From Liopterus haemorrhoidalis (taxonomy: Eukaryota > Arthropoda > Insecta > Coleoptera > Dytiscidae), in contig OZ020616.1 of NCBI GenBank assembly GCA_963971575.1, positions 56,589,201 through 56,653,200 on the forward strand: DNA of 64,000 nt, given 5' to 3'. The notes beneath the pieces are model-generated. The model saw only the letters and a list, made by a program, of their open reading frames with translations, did no database searches and had not been told where the DNA came from. Of this stretch, positions 52,248 through 63,818 are shown one piece after another. A program made the position numbers and the translations under genes. Numbering within the stretch: the stretch's first letter is position 1; each line of letters starts with the position of its first letter.

Positions 52248-55200
52248 CTGAAAAATATTATTATTAGATTAAATTTGGTGTTTTTTTGAAGTTTTACTTA
52301 CGCCTGAGTCGTCTGTGTATGAAGTACTAGTTGTTCCAGTTCGATTTCGTCCTAAGGTATTTTGTAGTTGGCCGACATCAATAACGGAATTTTTTCCGTA
52401 AGAAACACTTGCCACAACAACGCTCCTGAAACAATACGTATTAATTAAAATTCGTATTTTTCAATACTTTTGAGACTCTATTTTGAAAATAAATTCCCTT
52501 TTTCGGACGAGAAATTTCTCATATAGTAACAAACAGACCGATAGACAGACACATGAATGACAGTATAAGAGTTTTTTGCAGACTCAGCAGACTGCCAAAA
52601 ATCTTTCTTATCATTGCAAATTATGACTCTGCCATCACTCTTTTTGCCTGTTTAAAATTTTTTTACAAAAATAAAAACGACTTTAAATCGTTTAATGAGA
52701 TTCATAATCATAATACTAGATACAAGAATGATATATATCCTAAATTCTACTGTCTATCAAAATCCAGAAATAGCACTACCTATAGGGAAATCGGCGAAAC
52801 AGTGCAGTTGCGTCACTTGAAACGTCATAAAAAAAATGAGACGTCAGTTTACATTCATCTATTTAACGAATGTAATATTTGTACGCTGTCACTTGTATCG
52901 AAATAAAATGAAAATATAAGAATAAGAACAGAATAGAAACAAATAAACTATTCTAATAGGCCACTTAGTCCTACAAAGGACTGCTGTGATCCAAAAATAT
53001 GATCAAAGAAAAGAAAATAAAAATAAGTTGAGTATAACCTAAAAACTATGCAGTACACACAAAATCAAATAAGAAAATCTATAACTAATTACAAAACTGC
53101 TAAATAAACAACAAACTAAATAAAAAAGGTTTTTAGAAATTACTATAAGTTAAATATTTGAACACAAGTCAGTATCAAAACACAACAGACGTATTATTAA
53201 ATGACAAATGTAAACATCGTTTTATTCAGAGATACCAATAAAAATGTCCCTATATTAAATAAACACTTTTAAAATTTGTAAATCTTTAAAATGACTATCG
53301 AACACAAACTAAATATGACTTCAAAAGGTATGTTTTAGTAAAATAAAAAAAAAAGTTTTAGTAAAGAGCAATATTTGTCTATAATTCACATGAAAAAAAA
53401 AACGATTTAGTTATTTTTTCGCCACTAAGTTTGTCATTGAAGTTATGACGCAAAATAACGAACTGCGCTGTTTCAGCGACGGAGTTATACTACGCTATTA
53501 TATTTTTTAATAAATTTCCAGAGTCAGTAAGACTTTTGCCCCAAAATAAATTTGAAGCGTTTGGGAAGAAAGTGTTAATTCAAAATCCATTGTACTCTGT
53601 GTCCGAATATTTTGATTTAAATTTTTAGAATTATCATTAGTTTTTTAGTATAATCTGTCTCAATTTGTAATACGAAACTAGATCTGGTTACTTTAGTGAC
53701 TGTTGTGGTGTAAATAGACTTTTGTAGAATCATGTGAACTTGTAAATCTGGCTTTTAAAAGTATGGCTAATACAATGTTCCGTAACTGCACACCTAACTA
53801 CCGCGGTCGCGGGTACGGTAAAGTCGTGGTAAGTTGTGGTTACCCAGTGGTTACCTGAAAACGAGTTTTAGTTACGGAACGGTAGTCACACTTCACAGTT
53901 GATAAAACAGACAACTGAACTGTCATTTTATGGACGTTATAGGTTATAGATATTCTCTTACAAATTTATTAATAAAAATATTTGTTTTATTAGTACTTGT
54001 TTACAATGGCACATTATATAAGAACATATATGATTTTTCCTGATATTATTTTTCACGACATCGATCAATATTACTAAAAATCAGTTACTTACACTCATTC
54101 TTACTGTTTTAATTATAGACTATAGTAAAATAATATTATAATTTACTACTTGCACTACAAAGAAACGATTAATTCCCTCCACTTAACTATCGCCTTATTG
54201 TAATTGTTTTGAAATTCCCGCCTTTTGTAGTTTACATTAGATCTGAAGTTTGTAGTGGGAGGAAATAACCACACTAACCGCGATATTTCTATGGTTAGTT
54301 TGGTTACAAAAAAGTAACTAAAATTTTCAGTAACCGCGTTCCGAAACTTAACAATTTTCCTGAAAAGGTTAATGTCGTACACTTTCGGAACGGGAAACTT
54401 CAACCGCGGTTACTTTCGTCGAGTAATGGAACATTGTATAAGTTTCATCATATTGAGGTAATTACTAAATTGACATGTTAAAATTGTGATTGACATGTCA
54501 AATATTTTGAATGTATATATTAATATTTATTTCATTAAACTTTCGATTATTACTCGTATAATAGTAAAAAAATATTACGATTATCAATGAAATATCGTGA
54601 TAAAATATAAAAAACAAAAATACATATTATTTACTAATAATACTAATAATAATTTATCATTTTATTGTGCTGCCCTTAAAATCTCATTCTTGTTTTGCAA
54701 AATTTAATAACATATTTAAACAAAAATATTCATTTTTTGAATGTAAATCCCAAATTTTTATCTGCAAATCTTTCCGAAACATGTAGTCTGTGGTTCTATC
54801 TGTTTTCTTATTATTACCTCTCCCCATGTTCGTCGGTCTTAAATTTTCTACACCTTCATTTAAAATTTTTCTTACTTCTCCTTCAGAAATCTAAAGAAAT
54901 TGAAATGGGTAAATTATTTTATATTTCACAACAAAAAGGACACCAAGATTTACTGAAAAAATATCTACCACAAGGTCTATAATTTCGCTTCTTTTTAATT
55001 TTGTTCCATTTTTTTCTAAAAGTTTTCCATAATTTTTTTGTATATTTATCTAATTGTTGTCTCTTATGCATATTTTCTGATGTTATGTTCTTATTTTGGT
55101 TGTATAAAAATACTTTTCAATTAAAAAAATAAATTGACATATAATTTAATGTCAAATATGAATTGTCAAATGTTTTGAAAGATGCCATTTCAGCAGTACC

Positions 55201-58200
55201 ACCCTAAGATGATATTTTAAATAGACAACATAAAACATGAAATTTTCCTCTTAATTTCGTATTACAAATTGAGACAGATAATAATTACTGCCTTTTACTA
55301 ATTACTGCCTTATTTAACTAACTTTAATTTTTTCAATACGTTTGAGACCCAAATTTTTAATTCTTACCTTTCGGAAGTGTCTCCTGAAGTAACATCAGTA
55401 GCTCCAATTTCATTTCCTCTATAAGGTCGAATTTCTTGAATAGTAACCTTTCCTCCTGTAATAGCAGCTAGAGTTTCCTCCGTTTTAATCCTATCAGGAT
55501 TCTTTCCAGGAACAATAAACAGCATTGTCCTAGCTCTAGATTCTGGTGGATAAACATGGATCTGACAAGTCGAAGACAAATGAGGAACACCCAAATCATA
55601 AGCTCTAGCAGTTAAAATATAAACTTCTGCTTCTTTTTGAGTTTGTCTTCGATGTCTTTTGCGTAAAGGTTCCCTTAATGTTAACTCACCAGTTACTTCA
55701 TTAAGGTTGAAATAGTTTTCATAATTTCCATGGATAATTTCGTATCTTACAACATTATTTGGCTTGGACATATCCTTATCGATTGCTTTTATAAAAGCAG
55801 GGAATGTAAAATTTTTTAAACTTGGTGACAGTATGAATTCGAATAAATTTCTTTCGAAAACTGGTGGTTCATCATTAACATCAATGAGTTTTATTATTAA
55901 AGGTACTGTTGCTCTATTTCCATTCCCGTTTTCGTCCGTTGCTTCTACGTATAATTTGTATTCTGGCATTGATTCGCAATCGAACCCATGATTGCTCGTT
56001 GCAATTGTTATCAATCCTGTTTCAGCGTCCAGGCTTAGAGAAGTGTTGAGATATCCTAGGATTTGTGTGTAACGGACTTTTCCATATTGTCCTGTATCAG
56101 GATCTTCAGCATGGACTTGAACGACCCTTGTACCAGCTGTTGCATTTTCAGGAAATTCAGCAACGTATTCATCTTGCAAAAATTTTGGTGCGTTGTCATT
56201 AACATCGTTTAAAAAAACAACCACGTCCACAGAAGTGGAAAGATTGCTGGAAGGTCCAAGTTCTTGAGCTAAAATCTGAAATAATTAAATCAGTTAGAAC
56301 AAATAAAATTAGTGAAACCGAATTATTTTATATCTTTTTTGTCCAGTTGCAAGTCTTCAAAAAAGAACGTAATGCGGTGCTAGATAAATCTTTATACCAA
56401 GTATTAGCTTATATCTGGTTTTAAGGCCCGGTCTTTCATTATTCAGGTAAACCTCTAGGTAACTATTAGACAGATAAGATTATCTACAACTTCATTTGTT
56501 GAATAAATGTCAATATCAATCAGTGAATTCAATACGTCAGTCTCATTATCAGTTGGATAACTATCCGATAGATAAATTTGTATTGAAAGACGGGATGACA
56601 TTTATTCAGCACAGAAAGTATCACATAATCTTATCTGTCAGATAGTCAGAGCTGGGCAAATTACTTACAAAAAGTAATTAATTACAATTACTAATTACTC
56701 TGACAAAAAGTAATTCAATTACCAATTACTATTGTAATTGTAGTAAATAATTTTAAATATTTTTTCAATTACTTTATTTAAAAAGAATTACATTAATATA
56801 TAAATAAAAAATCAGCTCTTGCCACCACAGGACCGACCGCAATCACAAAGTACTTGTAGAAAATACATTCTAGCAACAGAGTAGAAATAATTTGGCCTAA
56901 TATTTTCTAACAGAGATATTATTTATCATGACCATGGAAACGTTACATATGTACATATTATATAAGTATGAAAAAATAAATACTTTTTTCAATTTTTTTT
57001 TTCGTTTTATCAAAAAATGTCTCAAATAAAAGTTGTTAGCTATTGCTTTTATAGCAACTTTTGTTAAATAATTTTTTTCGAAATATTTTTCTGTTGTGAA
57101 ATATAAATAATAAATTCTAATTGAATTTTAAAACATTTCTTACCTTTTTACAACTTTTCAGCACAAATTTTCAATTTAATTTCCTTAAAAAATATCAAAT
57201 GTCATCATTAGACAAAAATAGGTAGCCATCTTGAGATTCTTACCCAACAGACACGTCGCTAGGGCCAATCAACAGGCCTAATTAAAAAGTCCTTGATCAA
57301 ATTTTATCTGCATAAATTACAATTAAAACATACGTTTTTCCAGTAAATTACATTGTAATCCTAATGACGTATATTTATATTTTGATTTGATTCAGAAATG
57401 TATGGCAAGTGCTGCTAAACCGGGAATACACCTAAACTAAACCAAATATCTGAACTAATTACTGAATTAGACCAAATAATTAGAGCGGATTAATGGAAAC
57501 TAGTTCAAATGACTGTAGCTCCCTTATTTATGAACGGATTTTGAAAATACTTACAGTTTTAGAATTAGGAGTGCATGAGGCTTTTGACTGTATAGTCAAA
57601 AACATCAAATTTGCAAGTTGGTAAAAAAAATTGCTCCAGTTTTGACCAAAAATAGAGCACGGCCATAACTTGCTTATTTATGGACCGATTTCGATGGGAT
57701 TTGACACAGAATATTAGAATTAGTGTCTCCTGGTATGTAGGTGTTCAAAATTCATGTATCTGCACAAAATAGGCCTAAATGGGGGTCCAATTTTTTTTAA
57801 ATTACAATATTTTTAATGTTTATGGGCCAATTTTGATAACATTTTATACATGGAGATAGAATTAGTTTCTGCTCCTTATATGAGAGACAAAGTTTATGTA
57901 TCTATACAAAAAAAAAGCCTAACGGGGGGCCCTATTTCAAATAATTAAATAAATGTTATATTATATTTTTTCGTTTTATCAAAAAATGTCTGAAATAAGT
58001 TGTTAGTTATTGCTTTTATAGCAACTTTTGTTGAATAATTTTTTTCGAAATATTTTTCTGTTATGAAATATTCGCAAAAATCTTAAAATCGACACGAGTA
58101 AACTCCCATTTCTAGTCAACCGATTTTTACTAAAAGTTGATCAACTCGTGCCATTGATCTCAAAAGTTTACATATGAAGTTTCATAAAAAGCTCTGCAGA

Positions 58201-58988
58201 TAGTTACCTAGAGATTTACCTGAAGGTGGAAAGACTAGGCCTAAGACTTTTATGCAACCGGGCTTTAAACAATCAAAATTCTTTTTTAATTTTTTAAAGT
58301 CTTACCTTGAATCTGACAGTTTTTCTGACTTCATAGTCCAATAAAGTATTATCCCTAACGCTTATTAAGAAAGTTGCATGTCTTTCACCAACATTTGGTG
58401 AAATTTCGAAGGTTCCATTGTTGTTTTCTAGGCTTAAGGCGAAGACTCCGTTCTTACCCATATCATCATCGTGGACTTCTGGTAAATATGGGTCGGAAAA
58501 TGTTACTGTTATACCTTGGGGCGAATTTTCATCAATTCTGGCCACATAGCTAAAAGAAACAAAAAATTTACGTAAATAAAAACATTAAATGCTTGTTATT
58601 CAGTGGTGAAACTTCATTTTTAACGCCCTCTCGCAGAATTTTGTTTGAGTCCTCTCTTATAGGATAGTCAACTTTGTCCAAGTGACAAAAAAAGTAATTT
58701 AGCCCCTAAATTAGGCCCCCTCGCGGTTGCGTAACGGGCCTATAGTTACATTATTGTTGAGATTTACGGATTACATTTTAGTTTTTGATACTTACTTGTC
58801 ATTAGCGAAATATGGTGGTTGATTTCCACGTTCCCCCAATATAAAAGCAAGTTGTACTGTTGTAGACATCGCTTCCGGTTCATTTAGACTTAATCTGACT
58901 TCTTCAGCGACTACTGTCAAGATGATTGGATCTCCCACATGTGAGATGGCTGTTATTTCTTCAAGGGGTCTTGCCAAAATAATCTCAC
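49755..58988 (-). CDS. Cadherin, 3' part (three or more EC repeats, TM, long tail)
   Basis: Five exons in phase: 58796-58988, 58306-58549, 55368-56275, 52302-52425 and 49755-52247. They encode the end of one cadherin repeat, two complete repeats and a last membrane-near repeat. Visible Ca-binding motifs are DENSPQG, DNTLLDYEVR, DVNDNAPKF, AEDPDTGQYG, DVNDEPPVF and AIDKDMS. A ferredoxin-like membrane-adjacent region follows (ARTMLFIVPGKNPD, ITGGKVTIQEIRPY, RSVVVASVSYG). One transmembrane helix (ILFWLLMILAILIILAIIIL) precedes a cytoplasmic tail of about 790 residues. It is a calcium-dependent adhesion protein at the plasma membrane. The upstream exons are outside the window. The tail (SADDDVHLVVKEKGLGKDNK, KKSIFTIAYDDMHTKQL) makes me suspect a Cad86C-type non-classical cadherin, but I cannot exclude Cad99C/PCDH15-like. 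Confidence 0.9.
52302..52425 (-). CDS. Cadherin exon: membrane-adjacent region
   Basis: The 124 bases encode SVVVASVSYGKNSVIDVGQL, then NTLGRNRTGTTSTSYTDDSG. The splice sites are TTGTTTCAG and GTAAGT, with phases that match both neighbours. Confidence 0.88.
53652..55279. mobile_element. TIR element with ATCTGTCTCAATTTG ends
   Basis: ATCTGTCTCAATTTGTAATA then CGAAA is matched in inverse at 55255-55279, 1.6 kb apart, inside a cadherin intron. It contains another MITE (53771-54438). On minus near 54890-54800 there is an exon-like frame (EVRKILNEGVENLRPTNMGR) that I do not recognise and that could be transposase debris. Confidence 0.5.
53771..54438. mobile_element. MITE with TACAATGTTCC ends
   Basis: TACAATGTTCCGTAACTGC and the inverse end GAGTAATGGAACATTGTA bound 668 bp with repeated GGTTAC/GTAACC motifs. 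A TA target site is likely. Confidence 0.65.
55368..56275 (-). CDS. Cadherin exon: two EC repeats and membrane-adjacent start
   Basis: Three hundred and two codons run from ILAQELGPSSNLS through LNDVNDNAPKF, LIDVNDEPPVF and AIDKDMSKPNN to PGKNPDRIKTEETLAAITGG. RKRHRRQ in the last repeat resembles a furin-like basic site; whether it is cut is unknown. Confidence 0.9.
56424..58242. mobile_element. MITE host split by a hAT-type element
   Basis: AGGCCCGGTCTTTC followed by CAGGTAAACCTCTAGGTAAC at the left is matched by GTTACCTAGAGATTTACCTG and GGAAAGACTAGGCCT at the right. The original MITE would be about 270 bp without the insertion at 56647-58196. Confidence 0.65.
56647..58196. mobile_element. 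hAT-type insertion carrying family A sequence
   Basis: The ends CAGAGCTGGGC and AAAGCTCTG are flanked by a perfect 8-bp duplication, CAGATAGT (56639-56646 and 58197-58204). Most of the interior (about 56808-58190) is a reversed family A copy matching 11348-12707. The left 150 bp are AATTAC/GTAATT repeats. Confidence 0.75.
58306..58549 (-). CDS. Cadherin exon: EC repeat
   Basis: It encodes YVARIDENSPQGITVTFSDP through SVRDNTLLDYEVRKTVRFK, one cadherin repeat with the DEN and LDYE motifs. It is joined in frame to both neighbours. Confidence 0.9.
58796..58988 (-). CDS. Cadherin exon: end of an EC repeat (first in window)
   Basis: It encodes LARPLEEITAISHVGDPIIL and ERGNQPPYFAND, the end of one repeat and the start of the next. 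The acceptor is TTTTTTAG. The incoming phase leaves two bases, so at least one further exon lies upstream, beyond what I can find. Confidence 0.88.
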
Positions 58989-59354
58989 CTAAAAAATAAC
59001 AATGTCTGTAAATACAGTTACGAAATAATTCGGGCGGAGGACTTTGGAATAGAAAAGATCAAGAATGTTCTAGAAGTACGTTTAATTTCAAAAGTATTTT
59101 GTCAGCCTCGGATGGTCAGATGAAGATGCGCATCTAGAAATTTTCTAGGGTGAGAACAGGAACAACTGCCTTCCAAAAGCCAAAAATTTTCTTGGTAAAG
59201 CACACGTGCAGTAAAAAGAAATAGGCTTCTATTCAAAAAGTTTTTCTTTAATGTGGAGGGGGGCGGGTTACACTCGACAACCCCCTGGGTACGCGCCTGG
59301 TCCTTTAAGTAATTTTGTTAGTTATTCACTGAGTTTATAGATAACCTAGAGATG

Positions 59355-59760
59355 ATATCTTTCCTTCTCCTTTGCCTCTCTCTTCCTTCCTGTTCTCAGT
59401 TCTGTCTTACCTCTCCGCATTCCTTCCTTCTTTCCTCGAGTACTCTCACCCTACTTTCTCCCTTTCCTTCTTCACTCAACAGCTCCTTTATCTCTCCCTT
59501 CCATTTTATCATCTTCCACATCTTTTTGTTAGGTGTTCCATTCTTCCTACTCCCTACACATTCTGTATAGCCTATCCTCTGGTTTTGCCCAATACCTATT
59601 ACTCCGTTCTTCATTTACACATTTTAATCTGGCAATCCTCCTTACTCTGCCTTTCCTCTCCTCCCTTTCAAATATTTAGGTACTCCTACCGTCCTTATCT
59701 TTCTATACCTTTTCACATTCCTTGAATTGTCTATTCTTACTGTTCTTTCCTGCTCCTGTA
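59355..59760 (+). repeat. Polypyrimidine-rich tract
   Basis: About 400 bp of CT-rich plus strand (for example CTTTGCCTCTCTCTTCCTTC). The two long plus frames (59352-59725) are consequences of this composition. Confidence 0.7.
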
Positions 59761-59774
59761 CCTCCTTGTCTAGT

Positions 59775-59885
59775 CAAAACGTTATGTAGGGACCTTAATT
59801 CGTGCAGATCCATCGAAATCTCGAAATATCAAAATCGGTATGATCACAATACCTCCCTTATATATGTTGGCAGTCGATAAAAAGA
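59775..59885 (-). mobile_element. Family A end fragment
   Basis: AATCGGTATGATCACAATAC then CTCCCTTATATATGTTGGCA is the complement of the family A left end at 11134-11200. Confidence 0.65.
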
Positions 59886-59893
59886 AGTGTAAA

Positions 59894-60772
59894 TAATAGG
59901 GGATAGGCATGATTTTTTAATTTTTTTTTATTATATTCCTCTTGTTGCATATAAACATAAAAAACAGTTTTTTTTTTTTTTTTTTAATTGAAGGCTTAAA
60001 AAAAATCATAAATGTATGTAGCGCGCGAAAACGACGTGTGACGTCATACCCTCCTAACTGACACATGACACTACTAGTCTACCCAGCGTACATAGTCTGT
60101 TCTGAACTTATTTGTTTGTATAACTTTTATAGGTTATGTAAAGTTAGAGTGATTTTAATTAAAATAAAGTTTAATTCTATAAAAACAATTTATACATGTT
60201 TACCGAATTAAATTTTATATTAAAATATATAAAATATGGAAGATCCAGGCCCCAGTACTTCGAAACATAGTCGAAAATATTGTTTAGTACCGATGTGTAC
60301 AAATAGTTCAATTAGAAATCCAAAAAAATAATTTATATCATTACCTGATGACGAAAAACAACAGAAAAGCTATGAGGCGAAATAAAACCGATATTTCAGA
60401 AAAAAGTAAACTTTATGTTTGTGAAGATCATTTTAATGTGAGTCCATATATTTTATAAATTATTTTAATAATAAATGCGTGAAAAATTGTTTAAAAACAA
60501 ATACAAAACTCTCAAACAATACAATATAAACACGTAAACATTATGTTTTGTCTGTATCTGTGACGTCAAACCCTTACAGTCTCAGTCGTATCTACTCGGC
60601 AACCTTCGCGGCGTGGTCGGCTTAATTCAAATTTACAATATTTTAATTAAAAAATTTGGCTATAATATTAATTAAAATGTGATTTTTGTTGTGTTAGGTG
60701 ACATAACTAACATTAAAATATCAAAAAAATGTAGTTTTAAGGAAATATAAATTTTATGCGTATCCCCTATTA
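59894..60772 (+). mobile_element. THAP-bearing element, family 2
   Basis: TAATAGGGGATAGGCAT and the inverse end ATGCGTATCCCCTATTA bound 0.88 kb. The ends differ from the other two THAP elements apart from a shared AGGGGA core. Two GACGTCA-containing blocks (near 60038 and 60560) lie inside. Confidence 0.6.
60236..60442 (+). pseudogene. THAP zinc-finger relic 3
   Basis: MEDPGPSTSKHSRKYCLVPM, then CTNSSIRNPKK, a stop, FISLPDDEKQQ, a frameshift, and KTDISEKSKLYVCEDHF. This is the THAP C2CH pattern (CLVPMC ... CEDHF). A GTGAGT directly after the HFN codons suggests the original first exon ended there. Confidence 0.65.
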
Positions 60773-60784
60773 CCAAGAAAAGCG

Positions 60785-60836
60785 AGGGACTTCACGGTAC
60801 ACTAAAAGTTCATTTTTAGTGTACTAGGAAGTCCCT
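60785..60836. repeat. Near-perfect hairpin (23-bp stem)
   Basis: AGGGACTTCACGGTACACTA and the inverse TAGTGTACTAGGAAGTCCCT face each other across a six-base loop. It could be a fossil pair of transposon ends or a structured RNA. No other feature is attached. Confidence 0.6.
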
Positions 60837-61667
60837 TTAACACTACTTGTTTTAGAGTGATATTGGTGTTCCATGCAGGGCTGACCTTATCACTATAGGC
60901 AGGACACGTGAAGCAGATATGACACTATACCATTACAACTGTATCTGTTTGTTTCGCACAAATATTGGTCCAAATATCGGTAATTTATCGGTATAATATC
61001 GGTAATTTTACTGGCTTATTTTAATTTTCCAGTAAATCAGTTAATAATGTGACTCAGTATTTATTTTTGTGATTTTCCCGTCGAGCAACAGTGATCGCTA
61101 TAAATACTGCCCCCTGTATGACGTAATGGGGTTAATTATTGTATAGGCGAGGCCATTCTCCCACATAAAGATTATTTTCAACCCTCAGAATACTTGCTTT
61201 CTTATCGTAGATCTAGCACGAACAGAACTTTGTAAAGAAATCGGCCATTACTTTACTAATATACGTTCTTACAAACAATCACGGCTTTTCATTTCGATAA
61301 GAAATTTAATTTAATGAAATCTAAGGTCATTGTTATATTCATTTCAAAATTTTACCCCTTACAGTTTATACCACCTGTAATACAAAAAAATAATTTTAGA
61401 GTTAAAACCGGTGGAGAGACACGCACCCTGGAATTGGGGGGGGGGGCTCAGAAGACGAAATTATTTAAATTATGAAAAAGCTCACTTCTAAAATACAAGT
61501 GATGACTTAAAAAAAGGTCTTCACCTCTAATATACAAGTGATTACAAAAAAAAGAAAGGTCCCCACTATTTTGACAAAAACCCGTATCAACCATAACAAC
61601 CACATCTTTTTGGAGCTTTCGATGAATGTCACTAAAAAATGTCTTTATCTATTTAAATACTGGGTTG
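60837..61667. other. No recognised feature
   Basis: Mixed sequence without a domain-bearing frame or clear inverted repeat. Confidence 0.35.
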
Positions 61668-62213
61668 TTACATAAGTCCGTTTGTTTTTTTTTTTTCACC
61701 TTTTATTCAATAAAATATACATTCTAAAAAAACGTTTATTATCAAATGTACTGTCCATTATTTTCTATCACTTCGGACAAACGCTCAGGCAAATCCATAA
61801 TGCCATCTCTCCAGAAGGTTCCGTCCTTGCTCTCGAAAAATCTGTAGAGGTGAATTTTGTTATCGTCCAAAGATGCGAAATTTTTTCCGTTAAGGGAATT
61901 TTGTAGAGAGCGGAACAAATGGTAGTCGGAGCATATGGTTCGGACATCGCACCATCCGACTACCATTTGTTCTGTTTTCTACAAAATTCCCTTAACGGAA
62001 AAAAATTGGCATCTGTGGACGATATAAAAATTCACCTGGACAGATTTTTCGAGAGCAAAGACGGAACCTTCTGGAGAGATGGCATTATGAAATTGCCTGA
62101 GCGTTTGTCCAAAGTGATAGAAAATAATGGACAGTACATTTTATAATAAAGTTTTTTTTAGAATGTAATTTATTAAATAAAAGGTGAAAAAACAAACGAA
62201 CGGACTTATGTAA
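61668..62213. mobile_element. Head-to-head mariner hairpin
   Basis: Two inverted copies of a mariner 3' end face each other. On minus, 61742-61966 reads SLQNSLNGKNFASLDD and WRDGIMDLPERLSEVIENNG. On plus, 61919-62146 reads SDYHLFCFLQNSLNGKKLAS and WRDGIMKLPERLSKVIENNG. The outer ends are TTACATAAGTCCG and CGGACTTATGTAA. The arms are about 250 bp with a centre near 61942. The catalytic N-terminal parts are absent from both. Confidence 0.85.
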
Positions 62214-62215
62214 AA

Positions 62216-62754
62216 GCGTTGAACAAAGATGGTGACTGTTTCAAATATATATCTGAAACATTTCAAAGTCTCAGTAATGAGAAGGTAAAAGCTGGCATTT
62301 TTGACGGACCACAAATTAGAAAATTAGTGAATGATCCACATTTCACTGTACATATGGATGATATGGAGAAGAATGCATGGTAGTCTTTCGTGGCGCTCAT
62401 CAAAAATTTTCTTGGGAATAAAAAATCAGAAAACCATGTGAAGGTCGTTGAAAATTTGAAAATTATCATCATATGAGGTGCAACATGAGCGTGAAACTTC
62501 ATTTTTTAAACAGTTATCTTGAGAAATTTCCTGTCAATCTTGGAGATGTTAGTGATGAACAGGGTAAACGTTTCCATCAGGATTTAAAAGAGATGGAGAG
62601 ACGTTATCAAGGAAGGTGGGATACTCAAATGATGGCTGACTACTGTTGGAGTATTAAAAGAGACTTATCGGGAATGGTGCACTCCAGAAGATCTTACAAA
62701 CAACCATTTAATCCTTATATTTTGTATTTTTATTTTAACACTCCAATGCATTAA
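62216..62754 (+). pseudogene. Relic of a repeat-borne insect ORF family, copy 2
   Basis: ALNKDGDCFKYISETF, VKAGIFDGPQIRKLVND and FVALIKNFLGNKKSENHVKV come before stops. A frame at 62473 then reads GDVSDEQGKRFHQDLKEMER and MMADYCWSIKRDLSG. The same family is at 7925-8400. It is interrupted by at least two stops and a frameshift. Confidence 0.65.
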
Positions 62755-63818
62755 AATGTAATTAAAACTGTTCTCATTTTCTTTCTTTCACTATAAATAA
62801 AATTTTAAGAATATTTTCTAATTATTTAGTCCTTATTGTTCGCCAATTTTGTACCAATTACAGTATCGACGTCTAAAATTAAACGATAGAAGCATTATTT
62901 GGCCGAAAATATGTATTTGTTGTAGAGCAAAAATCTGATGTGATACGCAAAAACTGATGTGATATTTGAGTTCAGCAGCACCAAATTAGTAAGAAACAAG
63001 TCTTAGATGTAAGTCAGCAAAAATTGTGTTGACCAGTGTTATCTATTGGCAAAACGTTATTTCTAAACTAAATACATCCAGTCCAACAAAACTGTATGAA
63101 TTTAATTTACTCCGAATTTAAAAATTTGTTTGAAACAACAAATAGAATGAATATCAACTTATCCGGAACAGTTAGGCACAAGAAGAAGACGAAGAAAACA
63201 CAGCTGCGAGGCATAAATTTAAAATTTTCATTTAATAGTTTTACGTAAAGACAAACGAGAAAGTAATATCAATATATCATACATTTTTGGTAAAATCTAC
63301 TTTTGAAAGTTGTTTATTTCTATATAAATTTTTCCATATACGCGTGCAAAAAAATTATATAATACGCAAAAAATATTTCCTCATACACCTTTATCAGTGC
63401 CCTGGATAATAAATTAAAACAATTCCTGTGTTTTATGGTCACAGTGCCGTACGTGAGAAAAAAGAGCAAAAGGAGAAACATTGCATATATGTGCCATTAG
63501 TAGTTCTGTGTCTTTTAAGGGAATCTGACCCCAATTTCATCCCCTCAAGTACGTTACTGTTTATGTAAATGGGTGCGTGTGGTATGCACTTATCTGTGGT
63601 CAGCACTAAGGATTTATTAAAATACAAACAGCAGGATCGATGACACAGTTACAGAAAATTATCAGCACTTCTAAGTAAAAAATAAGGTTACCACTGACAC
63701 CTTCATTAATTTATTCATAGGATAAGAAAAAAATATATAAAAGTGTTTTTAAAATTGTTTGTATACACATATTTATTATTTAGTTCACATCTAAACATAA
63801 ATAAAAATATATATATTA
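62755..63818. other. No recognised feature
   Basis: AT-rich sequence, probably still within cadherin intron or 5' flank. I see no exon with cadherin motifs on minus. Confidence 0.35.

Noticed and set aside
54695..54982. 95-residue plus frame
   Set aside because: Hydrophobic low-complexity translation within an intronic repeat. The opposite strand has a slightly more exon-like frame, but neither is recognisable.
59352..59725. Two long plus-strand frames rich in Ser, Leu and Phe
   Set aside because: They arise from a CT-rich tract that lacks stops by composition. There is no domain or splice context.
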